From Semisulcospira habei (taxonomy: Eukaryota; Mollusca; Gastropoda; Semisulcospiridae): a stretch of DNA of 64,000 bases. The notes under the pieces were generated by a model that had not been told where the DNA came from, did no database searches, and was given only the letters and a program-made list of their open reading frames with translations. The translations under genes and the position numbers were made by a program. Positions 1 through 11,120 of this stretch are shown piece by piece. The stretch is taken from the NCBI GenBank assembly GCA_036245525.1, contig BTPG01000003.1, positions 189,416,660-189,480,659 of the forward strand. The letters run 5' to 3'. Numbering within the stretch: position 1 is the first letter of the stretch; every line of letters starts with the position of its first letter.

Positions 1-164
1 ACTTTATTTTTCAACGGTAAAAAGTTTTGACAGAAAACAAATCGTCATTTTACAAACTTGCCGTTGCTAACATCTACAGGATAAAAAAGAAGGGAAACTA
101 TAAAATATATATGTACATACAAAACCCAATAGCATCATTATATACAGAAAAAATAATAATACTA

Positions 165-260
165 TATTAGCTTGGTGCCGACAGGCTAATCTGGCACTAC
201 CCTTGAATTATGATGGTCGACCCATCTCCTGCTGTAGGGCGTCGGGGCTGAACGGGTTAA
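165..260 (+). repeat. TTAA hairpin element type A, right part
   Basis: A remnant of the core hairpin (stem around GGCACTACCCTTGAATTAT) is followed by the usual type-A right flank and ends GGGTTAA. The left flank is missing or unrecognisable. Confidence 0.7.
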
Positions 261-320
261 ACCTTTGGGCGTCTCTAGCGGTTTCAGTCGCGATGATTCC
301 TGCTACCGACACTCGGTCTT
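257..320 (+). repeat. TTAA hairpin element type B, partial
   Basis: Directly abuts the preceding type-A end, sharing its TTAA. The left arm with the type-B signature GCGATGATTCCTG is present and the right arm is cut short. Confidence 0.55.
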
Positions 321-361
321 GCATATACGTAGCTCGTGGCTGAATTCATTGAATATTTCCG

Positions 362-525
362 GAAATCAGACGTAGGTCACAGTTACACGTGTTTCGACGA
401 AAACAGTGCATTAAAAGCCCGGACAAACATGCGAAATGGCAAGTTTGTCCGGGCTTTTAATCCACTGTTTTCTCCGAAACACCTGTAAGAAATACTTGCA
501 ATTTGACCTACTTCTGATTTCCGTA
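362..525. repeat. Palindromic element type Q
   Basis: Two arms of about 65 to 80 bases face each other around position 436. AAAAGCCCGGACAAAC on the left matches GTTTGTCCGGGCTTTT on the right, and GAAATCAG near 363 matches CTGATTTC near 515. A half copy is at 28268-28335. No TTAA ends were seen. Confidence 0.75.
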
Positions 526-584
526 CGGCAATTAGTTCGTGTCAGTGTCTTGGTCAGTTGTCTCCGACACGCTCTCTGCTCAGT

Positions 585-691
585 GTACACTGACGAGCAA
601 ACGAAATCATTTGATGCGACATTATGGGAAAGTAAAGTGTTTCCGATGATTCCAAAAATGTGAAATTTCTTTTGCTCGTTAGTATAGAAGT
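585..691. repeat. Palindromic element type I
   Basis: Left end ACTGACGAGCAAACGAAAT and right end TTTCTTTTGCTCGTTAGTA form inverted termini around an imperfect hairpin with TTTCCGATGATTCC. Related copies lie at 3576, 19858, 26063 and 36648. TA-bordered CTGACGAGCAAAAG ends suggest a Tc1/mariner-type nonautonomous element. Confidence 0.7.
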
Positions 692-1404
692 ATGCAGGAG
701 AGGACATGTAGAAAATGGCGGCGACGTCGTAGTTTTGGTGTGCGGTAATTGCAAGGGCCCGAGATGACCCGTTTTTTTCATGACATTATATATTATATGA
801 TCTTGATTCTTCTCGACCCTCCTAACCCCACCCACCCTCCCCCCATTTTCCTCACCGCTCCCCCCCCCACCCCCTCAACCCCCCCCTCCCCCCCCCCCCC
901 ACACACACACACCTCGGAACTCCGTCTGGCTGATGACGACTGAAGTTTAACGCAGTGTCGGCGATCCGATATGACATAAAATGCTTTCTCATCTTAGGAG
1001 AATTACGGTGACATGATGACACGATGTATACTCAAAGCTGCGTCCAAGGGGTTAATTAGGGTTAGGCCTGTACTGTGTGACTTATGGTGGTGGTGGTGGT
1101 GTGTGGGGTAGGGGGGCGTATGTCAGGGCCTTTGGGTTACAATTAAACCCTGATGAGTACGTATGTACATGCCCCCTGTACTCTAAGTTAGGACATTGCT
1201 TCGTTCGTGAAGGTTCATACCTTCGTTAGCACAGACAAAACTGAGCCCTGTGGTCAAATTACAAATTCCCAAATGTGCAACTTGTACAGTAGCATAGGAA
1301 CCGGGGGTGGGGTGGGGGGAGGGGGGGATAGGTAGGGTGAAGGGGACAGACTCTCACCTGTCCTCATCCTCTCCCACTATTTTGGAGAAAAGATCGTGAG
1401 AGTT
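692..1404. other. Intergenic, low-complexity C and G runs
   Basis: No gene is supported. Holds a C-rich/CA tract near 822-912, a short TGG repeat near 1085-1102 and a G-rich run near 1300-1330. The short reading frames here are compositional. Confidence 0.6.
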
Positions 1405-1515
1405 GACAGGTAGTGAGTCTAAACCGCGGTGGGGTCCAGTTTTGTATAGACTCTATTTGGTGCTTCGATTTTTTGATATCACCTTCGTGCTGGCTAAAGA
1501 GGTTAAGCCCTGAAC
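1405..1515 (+). repeat. tRNA-derived SINE type 2, 3' part
   Basis: Body of the second SINE family (GGGGTCCAGTTT, then ATATCACCTTCGTG and GGTTAAGCCCTGAA) without its tRNA-like head. Fuller copies with a head occur at 23149 (+) and 33604 (-). Confidence 0.65.
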
Positions 1516-2110
1516 TTTTGCCTTTTTTATGTAATAGGTTAAGTTGCTGTGGTCACTGGCTGCATTCAAATCCTGGCTGCATTCAAATCTTCAGACTAAG
1601 GAGGTCATCTGGCTTTCACTTTATGCGACTGTGAATTTTCAGTCTGAATGCAAGAAATATAGGTATGTTCTTTTAAACAATTCGCTCGCCTTTTCCCGTC
1701 CGTGTGGCAAGGCTGTTTCAATTAACGAGTGGTGATGAAGGTTGTGCGGTCTCCGTCACACGTTTGACTGTTTCGTTGCAATGACACATAACGATCAGCT
1801 ACTGAGGCGGGGTAAAGTGCAACCCAACTTTGGCACCGCACCACTCCGAAGTGAAAAGAATTTGTCGATTCTGAGGTTGAACCCTCTCAAAAATTCCTTG
1901 TATGAATAAACTAAATTATGCTCGTGGTTTATTGTGTGTAACGCGAGGCCAGGCATGATTAATGCTATAAATGATCCCTTCATCTGGCGACACATTCTGG
2001 AATAAATGGTTCTTCAATTTGCAATTCACGGTTTGCTATGGAAATACACTGTATACCGGATTTTGTTCAGTTTTCCTCTTTGTGCGTTCGTCTGTGTGTT
2101 TCTAGGTCTG
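1516..2110. other. Intergenic, nothing recognised
   Basis: I see no gene, RNA or classified repeat, apart from a 14-base doublet GGCTGCATTCAAAT near 1557-1588. Confidence 0.5.
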
Positions 2111-2112
2111 TC

Positions 2113-2336
<224 letters not shown>

Positions 2337-2394
2337 ACACCGAACACAAGCAACCTAGAAAATTCGTTGCACAAAATCACGTTCTTCGCCATAA

Positions 2395-2471
2395 CATGTC
2401 AGTGCTGGCCTGTGATTTTGGACTTTGCTGCTCTAGAGCAGCAAATTCCAAAATCACAGACCAGCTCACAG
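2395..2471. repeat. Palindromic element type H
   Basis: Hairpin with left arm CAGTGCTGGCCTGTGATTTT and right arm AAAATCACAGACCAGCTCA around a TCTAGA centre. Seven or more copies in the window share the motif CTGGTCTGTGATTTTGGACC. Confidence 0.8.
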
Positions 2472-2644
2472 CCCCCACCCATGTTTTCGTCCCGTCAGAT
2501 TATCAGTAATGACCCGCGCACTTCAAGCCAGCTGTGTCAGATTTGTCAGGGCTCAGACGTGCGTGGAATGTATGCATGTGTTGGCATTACCGCGATTATC
2601 GGAAACTTCTGTAACGGTTTCTCATCCAGACCCTTCCAGCTGCA

Positions 2645-2724
2645 AAAGTCGTATGTGTGCTGGTCTGTGATTTTGGACCTTACGGCCGCAGGCCGTAAGG
2701 TCCAAAATTACAGACCAGCACACG
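2645..2724. repeat. Palindromic element type H, nearly perfect
   Basis: A near-perfect inverted repeat with arms of about 36 bases (GTGTGCTGGTCTGTGATTTT and its complement) around GGCCGCAGGCC. The cleanest type-H copy here; no target duplication was identified. Confidence 0.85.
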
Positions 2725-2856
2725 TGATTCACATCAGGGGCGAATCTTTGGGGAGGGGGGTGGGGGGGTGGGGGTGTATTGAAGTCGGACACTTTGTATA
2801 TCAAAGTCGCCTACACTTCCCTGTAAATGTCTTTAACTGAATTGATATTACGCGAC

Positions 2857-3010
2857 AGTTAGTAAGTTCGGGGTTTAACGTTCACGGCACCGGAGTGATA
2901 ATGGACAGACCTAGAGGACGGGGGACAGGGACAGCTATTACCTATGGAGTACGACCTGAACACTGATCAATTCGGCCGCACTTCAGCTGTGCCCCTTTGA
3001 TTTACCAAGA
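2857..3010 (-). repeat. tRNA-derived SINE type 1, 3' part (minus)
   Basis: Starts at the 3' end of the element (AGTTCGGGGTTTAACG on the plus strand) and runs through the conserved body GAGTACGACCTGAACACTGA to TTTGATTTACCA. The tRNA-like head is absent. Confidence 0.75.
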
Positions 3011-3129
3011 GACACAGACAAGCGCGCCACCTTTCTTCTCCTCTGCCCCCACCACCCCAGTCGCCGCTTTTCTTGTCGATATTTGAGCCCCGGTAGTGAC
3101 AAGGTAGTGCGAGAGGACGTCACACACGC

Positions 3130-3344
3130 TTAACCCTTTTTATGCTGATACTCCCATTGCTTGACATAAATCTATGCGATAGTTCAAGGGTGGTGCCAGA
3201 ATAGCTTGACGCCTCGGGGCGTCAAGCTATTCTGGCACCACCCTTGAACTAAAATGGTTGAGTTAGCTCCTAATCTGTAAAGTAGCCTTCATAGGACAGC
3301 CAACATTTTATTAAAAAGAATTAGCCTCAGGATGAAATGGGTAA
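3130..3344 (+). repeat. TTAA hairpin element type C
   Basis: Begins TTAACCCTTTTTATGCTGAT. Centre is the shared core hairpin, arms TTCAAGGGTGGTGCCAGAAT and its complement. Ends GATGAAATGGGTAA, so the right TTAA has decayed. C differs from A in its flanks. Confidence 0.8.
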
Positions 3345-3575
3345 ATACTACCCCCGCCCCCTCCCCCTCCCCCACACATCCTCTCCCCGCTTTATGGTTT
3401 TTTGGCTAGTGTAGTGGGAAGAGTCATCTGTCTCATGTTAAAGGTCCCAAACAAAAGGTTGTTTCCCCCACTGAAACCTTCGGAGATAACCGATCCGCAC
3501 CTGCATATAAACCCCTCCCAAGTCACACAATTATTTATTCACCTAAACCTCTGCAGTCGCAGGAATTCTCGAAAA

Positions 3576-3671
3576 TAAAGCTGACGAGCAAAGAAATGTG
3601 ACATTTTTGTAATCGGAAAAGTGTTTCCGATGATTCCAAAAACGTCGCATTTCTTTTGCTCGTCAGTATAT
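3576..3671. repeat. Palindromic element type I
   Basis: Inverted termini CTGACGAGCAAAGAAATG and CATTTCTTTTGCTCGTCAG surround TTTCCGATGATTCC, with TA following the right end. Confidence 0.75.
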
Positions 3672-4444
<773 letters not shown>

Positions 4445-4481
4445 TTTATTTTTAACAAAGGCGTCGCCCAAAGCCAAAAAA

Positions 4482-4740
4482 TGCACTCAATCAGATTAGC
4501 TCCATGGGACGTAATTTTTCATTAAATTCTGAGAATGCTGTGCTAAAGCCATGGAATTCCAGGCTGGTAAGCTTGCATTGTGTCATCAGGACATCAGCTG
4601 CCCTTTTTATGACTGCATCGCTCACAAGATCTTTTGAGCCTTCCACTAAACACCTACTACATAGAGCAGTAAGGACTACCCCCAGGCGCCCTGCCATCCG
4701 CTGGAGAATATCCAGTCCTCCCGCCGAGGGGGGATGCTAG
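4482..4740 (-). other. Short protein-like reading frame, unidentified
   Basis: The minus strand at 4491-4697 reads 68 residues of ordinary composition (segment DLVSDAVIKRAADVLMTQCK), unlike the low-complexity frames nearby. No start context, splice partner or family is recognisable. It could be a decayed mobile-element fragment or chance. Confidence 0.2.
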
Positions 4741-4787
4741 AAAATATTCCCAAACAGATATTGGATCTGCTGAGTAGATCCACCGCA

Positions 4788-4830
4788 GCCTGAGGCACCA
4801 AGCTATTCTGGCACCACCCTTAAGGTAATA
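4788..4830 (+). repeat. Fragment of the TTAA core hairpin (right arm)
   Basis: GGCACCAAGCTATTCTGGCA followed by CCACCCTTAAG matches the right arm of the A/C/D core. Both flanks are lost. Confidence 0.55.
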
Positions 4831-5106
4831 TGTTTGTAGCCTACGGAGCTCAGGATGATATAGGCCTGTGTCTCTTACTTGTGTCGATCTGTTTGATGCC
4901 GTACGGAGGGGAGTATCGGGGATGTTCAGTCTGCGATGACACTAAACTGTAATACCCCCCCCCCCCCCACCATATCCGCCCCTGTGGGAGACTTATTTAG
5001 GAAGTTAAATGAAACGCAGCTAAGTCAAATTTCTCTGCATTTTGAAAGATTTTTCTTCTTCTGGCGATTTCCCTTCCCCCGCTCCGTCCTGCTCCCCCGT
5101 CCCAAC

Positions 5107-5444
5107 ATACCTTTCTTGGTTAGTTCGGGTTTAACGTCCACAGCACCGAGGTGATCATGGACGGCTCTGACGGGCGGGTTATGGGGGACAGTGAAATCTA
5201 TTGCCTATGGAGTACGACCTGAACACTGATCAACTCAGGCGCACTCCAACTGTGCCACTTTGATTTACCAGGACCTTTCAACGGACATGCTATTGAACAA
5301 ATACGTTCCCCCCCCCCCCCCCCTGGACTGTGAGTCCAGCTACCGGGGCCGGGACGGGATTCGAACCCACGACCCGGCGATTCCCTTCGCTCTTCTGCTC
5401 CGACGTTTAAACGCCTGAACTACTTCGGACTCGATACCTTTCTT
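5107..5444 (-). repeat. Full-length tRNA-derived SINE type 1 with target duplication
   Basis: The body at 5118-5433 is flanked by an 11-base direct repeat, ATACCTTTCTT (5107-5117 and 5434-5444). Read on the minus strand it has a tRNA-like head with box B (GGGTTCGAATCC), the conserved body TACTCCATAGGCAATAG and a 3' end CGTTAAACCCGAACTAACC. A C run has expanded at 5309-5323. Mobilised in trans by a LINE, by family analogy. Confidence 0.9.
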
Positions 5445-5577
5445 CCCGAGGTAGGTGCATTATAAAAGGTATTATTAGAAAACACCAGAACAAATGTACA
5501 GAGCGGCGTCCATCAGTTTCATGGACTCGTCATGCTTTTGGCGTCTTTGTCAGCTTACATGGGGATCTGTTCCTCCA

Positions 5578-5644
5578 CACTGGTTGTCTCCCTCGATTCG
5601 CTACTGCTGATAAGCGGTAGCGAATCGAGGGAGATAACCAGCGC
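5578..5644. repeat. Palindromic element type K
   Basis: CTGGTTGTCTCCCTCGATTC and its near-complement surround GCTGATAAGC. Related copies at 21206, 22632, 26578 and 51632. Confidence 0.75.
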
Positions 5645-5929
5645 GCTGTACCTCTCACGGCCTCCCGTTTACGTCGTACGTCTATTCCTCGGGAGGACCA
5701 GGTAATGGGGTGTTCAGGCGACGGTGAAAAGTAATCATTGTTTTGCTGGGAGATCTAAGGCGGAGACCAGCGGTATCACAGTGACTGAGTAATATGTAAG
5801 TGACTTCCTGGTAACTCCGTTTCCCTGTCCTCGCCATATTTATTCGGGCAGCGACATATATCAGTGCAGGCGGCCAAGTTCGCTTCATTTTGGAATAAAC
5901 AATGCCCTCCTGGGTCGCAGCCCCAAAGG

Positions 5930-6222
5930 TTAACTCGTGCGAGGCGTGCCGCATCCGAATACGCGGCGTTAACCCTTCATTGCCAACGTACCTACATATT
6001 GTTTCAGAAACCTGTGCTCACTCGGCGATCGAAAGCCACAACTGTCCACAGAACATGGACGCAAAGTGGTCTCAGCAAGAGGCATAGATCCTGATGAGCC
6101 CCCGCAGTCGCGGGGGCTCATGATGATCTGTGCCTCTTGCAGTTAGATCGCGTTCACTTTTTCTCTTCAGTGAAGGGGTTAAGGCCGCGTTTCCGAATGC
6201 GGCACGTCTCGAATGTGTCAAC
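5930..6222. repeat. TTAA hairpin element type G, split by a type-F insertion
   Basis: The left G arm (5930-5972, TTAACTCGTGCGAGGCGTGC) and right arm (6179-6222, containing GAATGCGGCACGTCTCGAAT) are complementary but separated by a complete type-F element. Removing F with one TTAA restores a continuous G hairpin with TTAA in its loop. An uninterrupted G copy is at 26930. Confidence 0.85.
5969..6182 (+). repeat. TTAA hairpin element type F inside type G
   Basis: Begins TTAACCCTTCATTGCC and ends CAGTGAAGGGGTTAA. The inner hairpin is AGCAAGAGGCATAGATCCTG with its partner, around GAGCCCCCGC. The flanking TTAA tetranucleotides (5969-5972, 6179-6182) are a duplicated target within the G loop. This supports piggyBac-like TTAA insertion. 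Confidence 0.88.
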
Positions 6223-6815
6223 GAGGATACTGTAAAACTTGTTTTGAGCAGCCCCATTTTTGCAAACAAAAGACGGGTGCTGTATCAAGAGAAGTCGAAA
6301 AGTTGTCACCTAAACTCCTTCACTGGCTTCCCATCCCCCAACGCATCCAATACAAGATTTTGTCTCTCTGCTACAAATCCCTGAACAACTGCGCTCCTGC
6401 CTATCTCTCCAACTTACTTCACCCCTACACTCCTCCCGCTCCCTCCGCTCCGCATCCCACCCTCTCCGCCTCCACATCCCCGCACCAAACTCAGCACTTT
6501 CGGCCCCCGCTCCTTCTCTGTATACGGTCCATCCGCCTGGAACACTCTCCCACTCTCTCTCCGTCAGAAACACTCTCTCTCCTCCTTCCAGTCCGCCCTC
6601 AAAACTCACCTCTTTCAACAGTTCTAGCACTATATCACCACACCCCCCACCCCAAGTCGACTGTCGTAATGTATTTCACTTTTTGTGGTACGCGAGCCGT
6701 TGTCTAAGCGTGCGCATGCGTGCGTGAGTTGTGAGTGCGCTCTTAAAGTTATAATTATTATAAGATAAGCGCATTATAAATACCGTAATTATTATTATTT
6801 TTTATATTATTATTA
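6213..6815 (+). pseudogene. 3' fragment of a LINE (CR1/L2-like) with decayed reverse-transcriptase C-terminus
   Basis: From about 6300 the reading frame gives LHWLPIPQRIQYKILSLCYK, the stretch following the RT domain in many CR1/L2-group non-LTR elements. A frameshift near 6500 moves the continuation to another frame (RSFSVYGPSAWNTLPLSLRQ, then KTHLFQQF and a stop near 6629). The tail includes GCGCATTATAAATACCG and ATT repeats, typical of these LINEs. It is 5'-truncated and dead. Exact clade is inferred. Confidence 0.75.
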
Positions 6816-6825
6816 TTACATATCA

Positions 6826-6880
6826 TTAAAGACCAACATTTAGATGGACCACCTAAATGATAGTCTTTAATGACAGGTGA
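6826..6880. repeat. Short hairpin with ATTAAAGA ends
   Basis: CATTAAAGACCAACATTTAG and CTAAATGATAGTCTTTAATG face each other. Related sequence at 31995-32052 (CACCTAAATGAGTATCTTTA) and near 10643. Confidence 0.55.
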
Positions 6881-6927
6881 TCTCTCAAAAGGCTGTCGCT
6901 CCATATGGGTTCTTGATCAGTTTTGGC

Positions 6928-7171
6928 CGTATCGTTTGGTCTAATCAGCACTATATAGGATCTTTGGTTTTGGCCAGGCTGGAATGGGATAGGCCCATCC
7001 GTCACCAGCAGCGGCAATTTAGTTTTCAGAGGACGCTGCCATATGCTTTGGGGCCGTATCGTTTGGTCTAATCAGCAATCTGGTTAGTTTTGGCCAGGCT
7101 GGCATGAGATAGGGCCATCCGTCACCAGCAGCGGCAATTTAGTTTTCAGAGGACGCTGCCATATGCTTTGG
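6928..7171. repeat. Tandem duplication, unit about 120-125 bases
   Basis: Two successive copies, 6928-7052 and 7053-7171, each start CCGTATCGTTTGGTCTAATC and end CCATATGCTTTGGGG, with the first carrying a small extra segment. Confidence 0.85.
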
Positions 7172-7555
7172 GGGGTTTGGTTCTGATGGTTATTTTGTTA
7201 TGTGGGGCTGGGGGGGGGGGGGGGGTATGGGGGGTGGGTGGGAAAGGGGCTGGTAGGGGTTACACTTACTCGGTAGCAAACTTGACCGCTTCAACCTCTC
7301 CTCGATTTGGTGCGCGTCCATGTCCCCTCTCAGGTCCGAGGGGCTTGGCCTCCGCACTTGCGTCACGAGGGGCTTATTACAACTCGCACACGGAAACGGT
7401 GATAGACAGGTGACGGGGCCAAAGTCACACATCGCAGTACTCGCCAAAATGAGCTCTGAACGCGGGCTGACTGCGACAGGTGTCGGTCCGAGAGCCTTTT
7501 GCTTTTCGCGTTTTTTTTTCCTTAAACTGCATGTGTTTCTTGTTCAAATTACTTG
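7172..7555. other. Intergenic, G-rich tract, nothing recognised
   Basis: A G run at 7207-7225 and T-rich run near 7510. Short overlapping ORFs exist on both strands without family features. Confidence 0.45.
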
Positions 7556-7863
7556 TTAACCCTTTTAGCCCAGGATCCCTACAGCAGGAGATGGTTTGAC
7601 TATGATAATTCAAGGGTAGTGCCAGATTAGCTTGGCGCCTAAAGGCTGGCACTGCCCTTGAATAGCCCCGGATCCCTACAGCAGAGATGGTTTGACTGAT
7701 AATTCAAGGGTAGTGCCAGATTAGCTTGGCGCCTAAAGGCGCCAAGCTAATCTGGCACTACCCTTGAATTATCATGGTCAAGCCATCTCCTGCAACTGGC
7801 ACATAGTCGTTAGGAAACATCTCCAAAATTTGATGAATGGGACCTTGGGGCTAAAAGGGTTAA
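7556..7863 (+). repeat. TTAA hairpin element type A with internal duplication
   Basis: Starts TTAACCCTTTTAGCCC, ends GGCTAAAAGGGTTAA. The segment from CCCTACAGCAG to the hairpin is present twice (from about 7576 and 7670). The first copy has a collapsed hairpin and the second an intact one. Confidence 0.88.
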
Positions 7864-8535
7864 ACTGCGACTTTTCCTTCATGAAATACAGTCTCAGTCC
7901 CTAAACACTTTAGCTGTCGGTAGTGCATTCCTGTAGGAATCATCGCGACTTAAAAAAAGAACACAAACAAACAAACAAACAATCAAACAAAACACCACGA
8001 TACCGACAGACAGGTTTAATAGTCTCGAATCATCTTCATCTGTAACAGTCGTTGCAACTGGCTCATATCATCCGGGATTCGTGAATTGCAAAAGAAAGGA
8101 TCGTGAATCCGTGACGGTCCCTCCACCCTCCCCCTTCTCTCCTCTCCCAAAGCTGACGCATCCGCAAATCAACGAAGCTTGAATAATCATTTATTTAAAG
8201 ATCACAAACAAGTCAAAGACAATAAATAGTTTTCACTGACAGCGAGGACAGTCCAGTCAGCAACTCAGCATATTGAGATCGTGTCTGCTGATTGTTGCGA
8301 CCACTGCGGAATGCATTCGAGGAACAGTCGTACAGCACCTCAAATAATACTAAAGATGTAAACAACCCCACTCCAACCATCGTAACAAGAACAGAGAGAA
8401 TGAAAAACAAAGTAGGTAAAGCTAGATTTATTGTAATGGGTCATAATGAATAGATTTGGCATGGTTCATCCCGTAACTGTAACGCTTTGAGGACAAATCG
8501 TCCATTACCGTTCTTGCAACGAAAACGTCCAAGCT
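7864..8535. other. Intergenic with type-B remnant
   Basis: 7910-7952 holds TTAGCTGTCGGTAGTGCATT and GGAATCATCGCGACTT, a degraded type-B hairpin; CAAA repeats follow at 7964-7990. Nothing else is recognised; the 65-residue minus frame at 8213-8410 has one hydrophobic segment but no other support. Confidence 0.45.
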
Positions 8536-8605
8536 GCAAGAGGCATAGATCCTCATGGGCCCCCGCAACTGCGGGAGCTCATGAGGATCTATACCTCTTG
8601 CTCGC
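8536..8605. repeat. TTAA hairpin type F, hairpin core
   Basis: GCAAGAGGCATAGATCCTCA and its partner form a 30-base stem around CCCCCGCAACTGCGGGAG. Outer ends are not identifiable. Confidence 0.7.
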
Positions 8606-9504
8606 CTGAATATCATCCTTATTTTTCGCGGGGGGGGGGGGTGGGGATGTGTGGGCTGGGGGGTGGGGGGGGGGGGGTGTACGGTGGGGTGGGGGAGGGG
8701 GGCAGTCGGATATCTATTCCACAATAGTTTGTAGAGACTGGCGGGTCCTATGTTTTGTCGTGAATGGGTTATGTCACGAGGATGACATCATGAGGACACG
8801 ACAGCCGCGCTGTAAGCACATAGTCTTACATGGGTGGTATACTTTGTCCAGCTTAGATTGAAGGGCCCAGTGTGCCTCTTTCGTCGAGGGTGGAATTTCG
8901 GGAAGGGCGAATGGGGTGGGGGTGGTGGGGGGGGGGCATTTTCAGCAAGAAGTATAAGTCCCCACAGTCTGCGGAGGCTCATGAGGGTCTACGCTTTTTG
9001 CAGAGGATGTATTACGTTCCAAATATGCGGTTTTTTTTATTGTTTTTTTTTTTTTTTTAGGTGGATACTAATTACAGTGCAAACCCTCCTGAAAAGGACG
9101 CAGACCATCACTGCTACCTCACTCTCACTTTCTTCTGAATTAGGACAGCAAATGAAAAAGTTCATCATTACAAATCGACTTGTTTGATCACTTTTTAAAT
9201 CGGCCGTTGCCAGTGTGCCCGTCTGCCCGATTTTTTTGGGTCCATGCAATGTCTAGGAAACCATTGATCTATTTTCAGATATAAGATACATAATACATGA
9301 CAAATAATCCCATGAGCGAAATATCAAAGGAACACGCCTTGTCTGATGTATTGTGACAGACCTGACGACACTGGACAGCTAAAGGTCACATCGTCCGCAT
9401 GTCTGTTTGCGCCCCTGAACGCAACCATTGACACACTGAACCCAGACGTCAAATTGAGAGATGTCCTTTAAACACTACATTAGCGTTCAGGAGACAGATC
9501 GATC
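8606..9504. other. Intergenic, G-rich and T-rich runs, F fragment
   Basis: A poly-G tract lies at 8629-8702, another at 8909-8936 and a poly-T at 9030-9058. A half type-F hairpin (GAGGCTCATGAGGGTCTACG) is at 8958-9005. No gene seen. Confidence 0.5.
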
Positions 9505-9612
9505 GTGACAGTTCAAGGATGGGGCCAGAATAGCTTGGCGCCTATAAGCGAACTGTCATGGTCGATCTGTCTACAGTTGTAATAAAGAATGAATCGGCGT
9601 TGGGTGGGTTAA
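9505..9612 (+). repeat. TTAA hairpin type A/D remnant
   Basis: Left core arm AGTTCAAGGATGGGGCCAGA, collapsed right arm, then ACTGTCATGGTCGATCTGTC and an end at GGGTTAA. Confidence 0.6.
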
Positions 9613-10045
9613 GAAACACAGATTCCTCGCCCATCTTAGCGTGTCTTGCTGGACGAGGAATCTGCCTTTCAATCCTTGGTGTTGACCCAAAGTATTTGCT
9701 GGGGATACAGCAGCGTGGTTTCTTGTCCCGTGTGCCACAAGGCCAGACGGTTTGAACATTGACAATAGCAGCTCAGGCAACTGTTTGTGTCTGCGTCAAA
9801 AAGCCAGCTGGCGTGGACAATGCAGGAGGAAGTTATGTACACAGGCATAGGCAGGAAGATGGAGAAGACGGGGAGGGGGGCGGGGGGGGGGGGGGAGTGG
9901 GGGTGGCGGGAGAGGGAGGTCCTTTGTCACTTTAATCGCTACAAGATCGGAAAGTAGAAATGTGGCATATGCTAACTAGGAGAGATCACTTTCACTCGTG
10001 ACCTGCAGCGCAGACTCTTTGACCTGGTATAATTATGACGCCCTA
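9613..10045. other. Intergenic, nothing recognised
   Basis: A G-rich run occurs at 9870-9925. Short opposing ORFs at 9558-9780 lack any family signature. Confidence 0.45.
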
Positions 10046-10121
10046 TCTGAAAGAGGCATAGATGATGTTCATGAGCACCTGCAACTGCAGGAGCTCACGA
10101 AATTCATGTCTCTTGCTAATA
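10046..10121. repeat. TTAA hairpin type F core, diverged
   Basis: GAAAGAGGCATAGATGATGT and TTCATGTCTCTTGC are the arms around ACCTGCAACTGCAGG. Confidence 0.6.
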
Positions 10122-10489
10122 AAGGTTGGCCCTATTCACACAGATCTTCATAGTAGTCCGGACGCAGGGGCGGATCAGTTACCTCGAGGGGGAGGGTGGT
10201 GGATGGGGTGGTGTGTGTGTGTGTGGGTGGGGGGGGGGGGGAAGGGTCCAGCTTTTTGTTTGTTTGTGACCTTCAACCTGATACAAAAGACCTCCCGACG
10301 CTAGACCTTACTTCCAGTGGCCGAAAAGGGTATGTCGCGTGTGACAAGACTCTCGCTACTCGCAGAAAAATCAAACAACAGGGGAGGGGGTTGGGGGTGG
10401 GGGTGAGGGCTTTGTTATAGCACTTTAAAGACTTTTTGGTCGGAGGAGGCAACCCCTGGAACCCCCTTCCCCGTATATGATCGTCTTGT
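10122..10489. other. Intergenic, G-rich runs
   Basis: GT and G runs at 10209-10240 and 10381-10408. No gene or classified repeat. Confidence 0.45.
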
Positions 10490-10645
10490 TCTGTACCTAG
10501 GTATTTTTCTGTTTGCTGGCGATTGGGTGCCTGATAGGCGGTGGCATGGGATTTAACTGTTTGTCTGTCAACCGCTGAGTAATTCCCCTTGGTATGTGTA
10601 CAGTTCTACCAGCGCTAACCTCACCTGTCTGGTTTGTGAGCACCT
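10490..10645 (+). repeat. Element type E, right part
   Basis: Shares GGCGATTGGGTGCCTGATAG, then AACTGTTTGTCTGTC and the right end CTCACCTGTCTGGTTTGTGAG with the fuller copy at 24812-25120. The left end is missing. Confidence 0.65.
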
Positions 10646-10959
10646 AAATGATGAATATTAATGATAGGTCGTAACACTTACTCTCGCCCTTTTCCGACCG
10701 TGGGGGCCGGGGGGTGGTTGTGGTGGGTGGGGTATGTTACCCTATCTCAATACACATGCGGTTATACAGGCTTGGCGGCATTCTGAGTTTCACATTGCTG
10801 CAGACAGCGGAACCCTAGAGAGCTGTCGAATTTTGAAACAATAGAAAAGGAAAATAGGAAAGAATGACGTCCAAAGGAATGCTCAGCTGTGAGTCAAAGG
10901 TAAACATGTCGGATTCCTTTCTGTGAACAGCTCTGGACTAGGACACCGTTGGTATCATT

Positions 10960-11060
10960 AACCCTTTTCATCCTGATGCACCCATAGCTTAGTGAAATAA
11001 ATTTGACTATAATAATTCAAAGGTGGTGCCAGCCACCACCCTTCAGCTAAAATGCTTGAT
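10960..11060 (+). repeat. TTAA hairpin type C, left half
   Basis: TTAACCCTTTTCATCCTGAT begins a type-C flank. The core has collapsed to GGTGGTGCCAGCCACCACC. The right flank is replaced by the repeat tail that follows. Confidence 0.65.
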
Positions 11061-11067
11061 CTATCTC

Positions 11068-11120
11068 GATACAATGCAATACAATACAATACAATACAAT
11101 AAAACTTTATTGTCTGTTTG
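11068..11120 (-). repeat. Retroelement tail with (ATACA)n
   Basis: Five to six ATACA units then AAAACTTTATTGTCTG resemble, in reverse, the tail at 25690-25761 (TTAATAAAGTATTATTG then TTGTA repeats). Probably the 3' end of a non-LTR element whose body would extend rightward. Confidence 0.5.

Noticed and set aside
8536..8605. microRNA precursors or Rho-independent terminators at the hairpins
   Set aside because: The hairpins are dispersed families with near-perfect arms and transposon-like ends. Bacterial terminators do not apply to this genome, and no microRNA-type bulged stem is recognisable.
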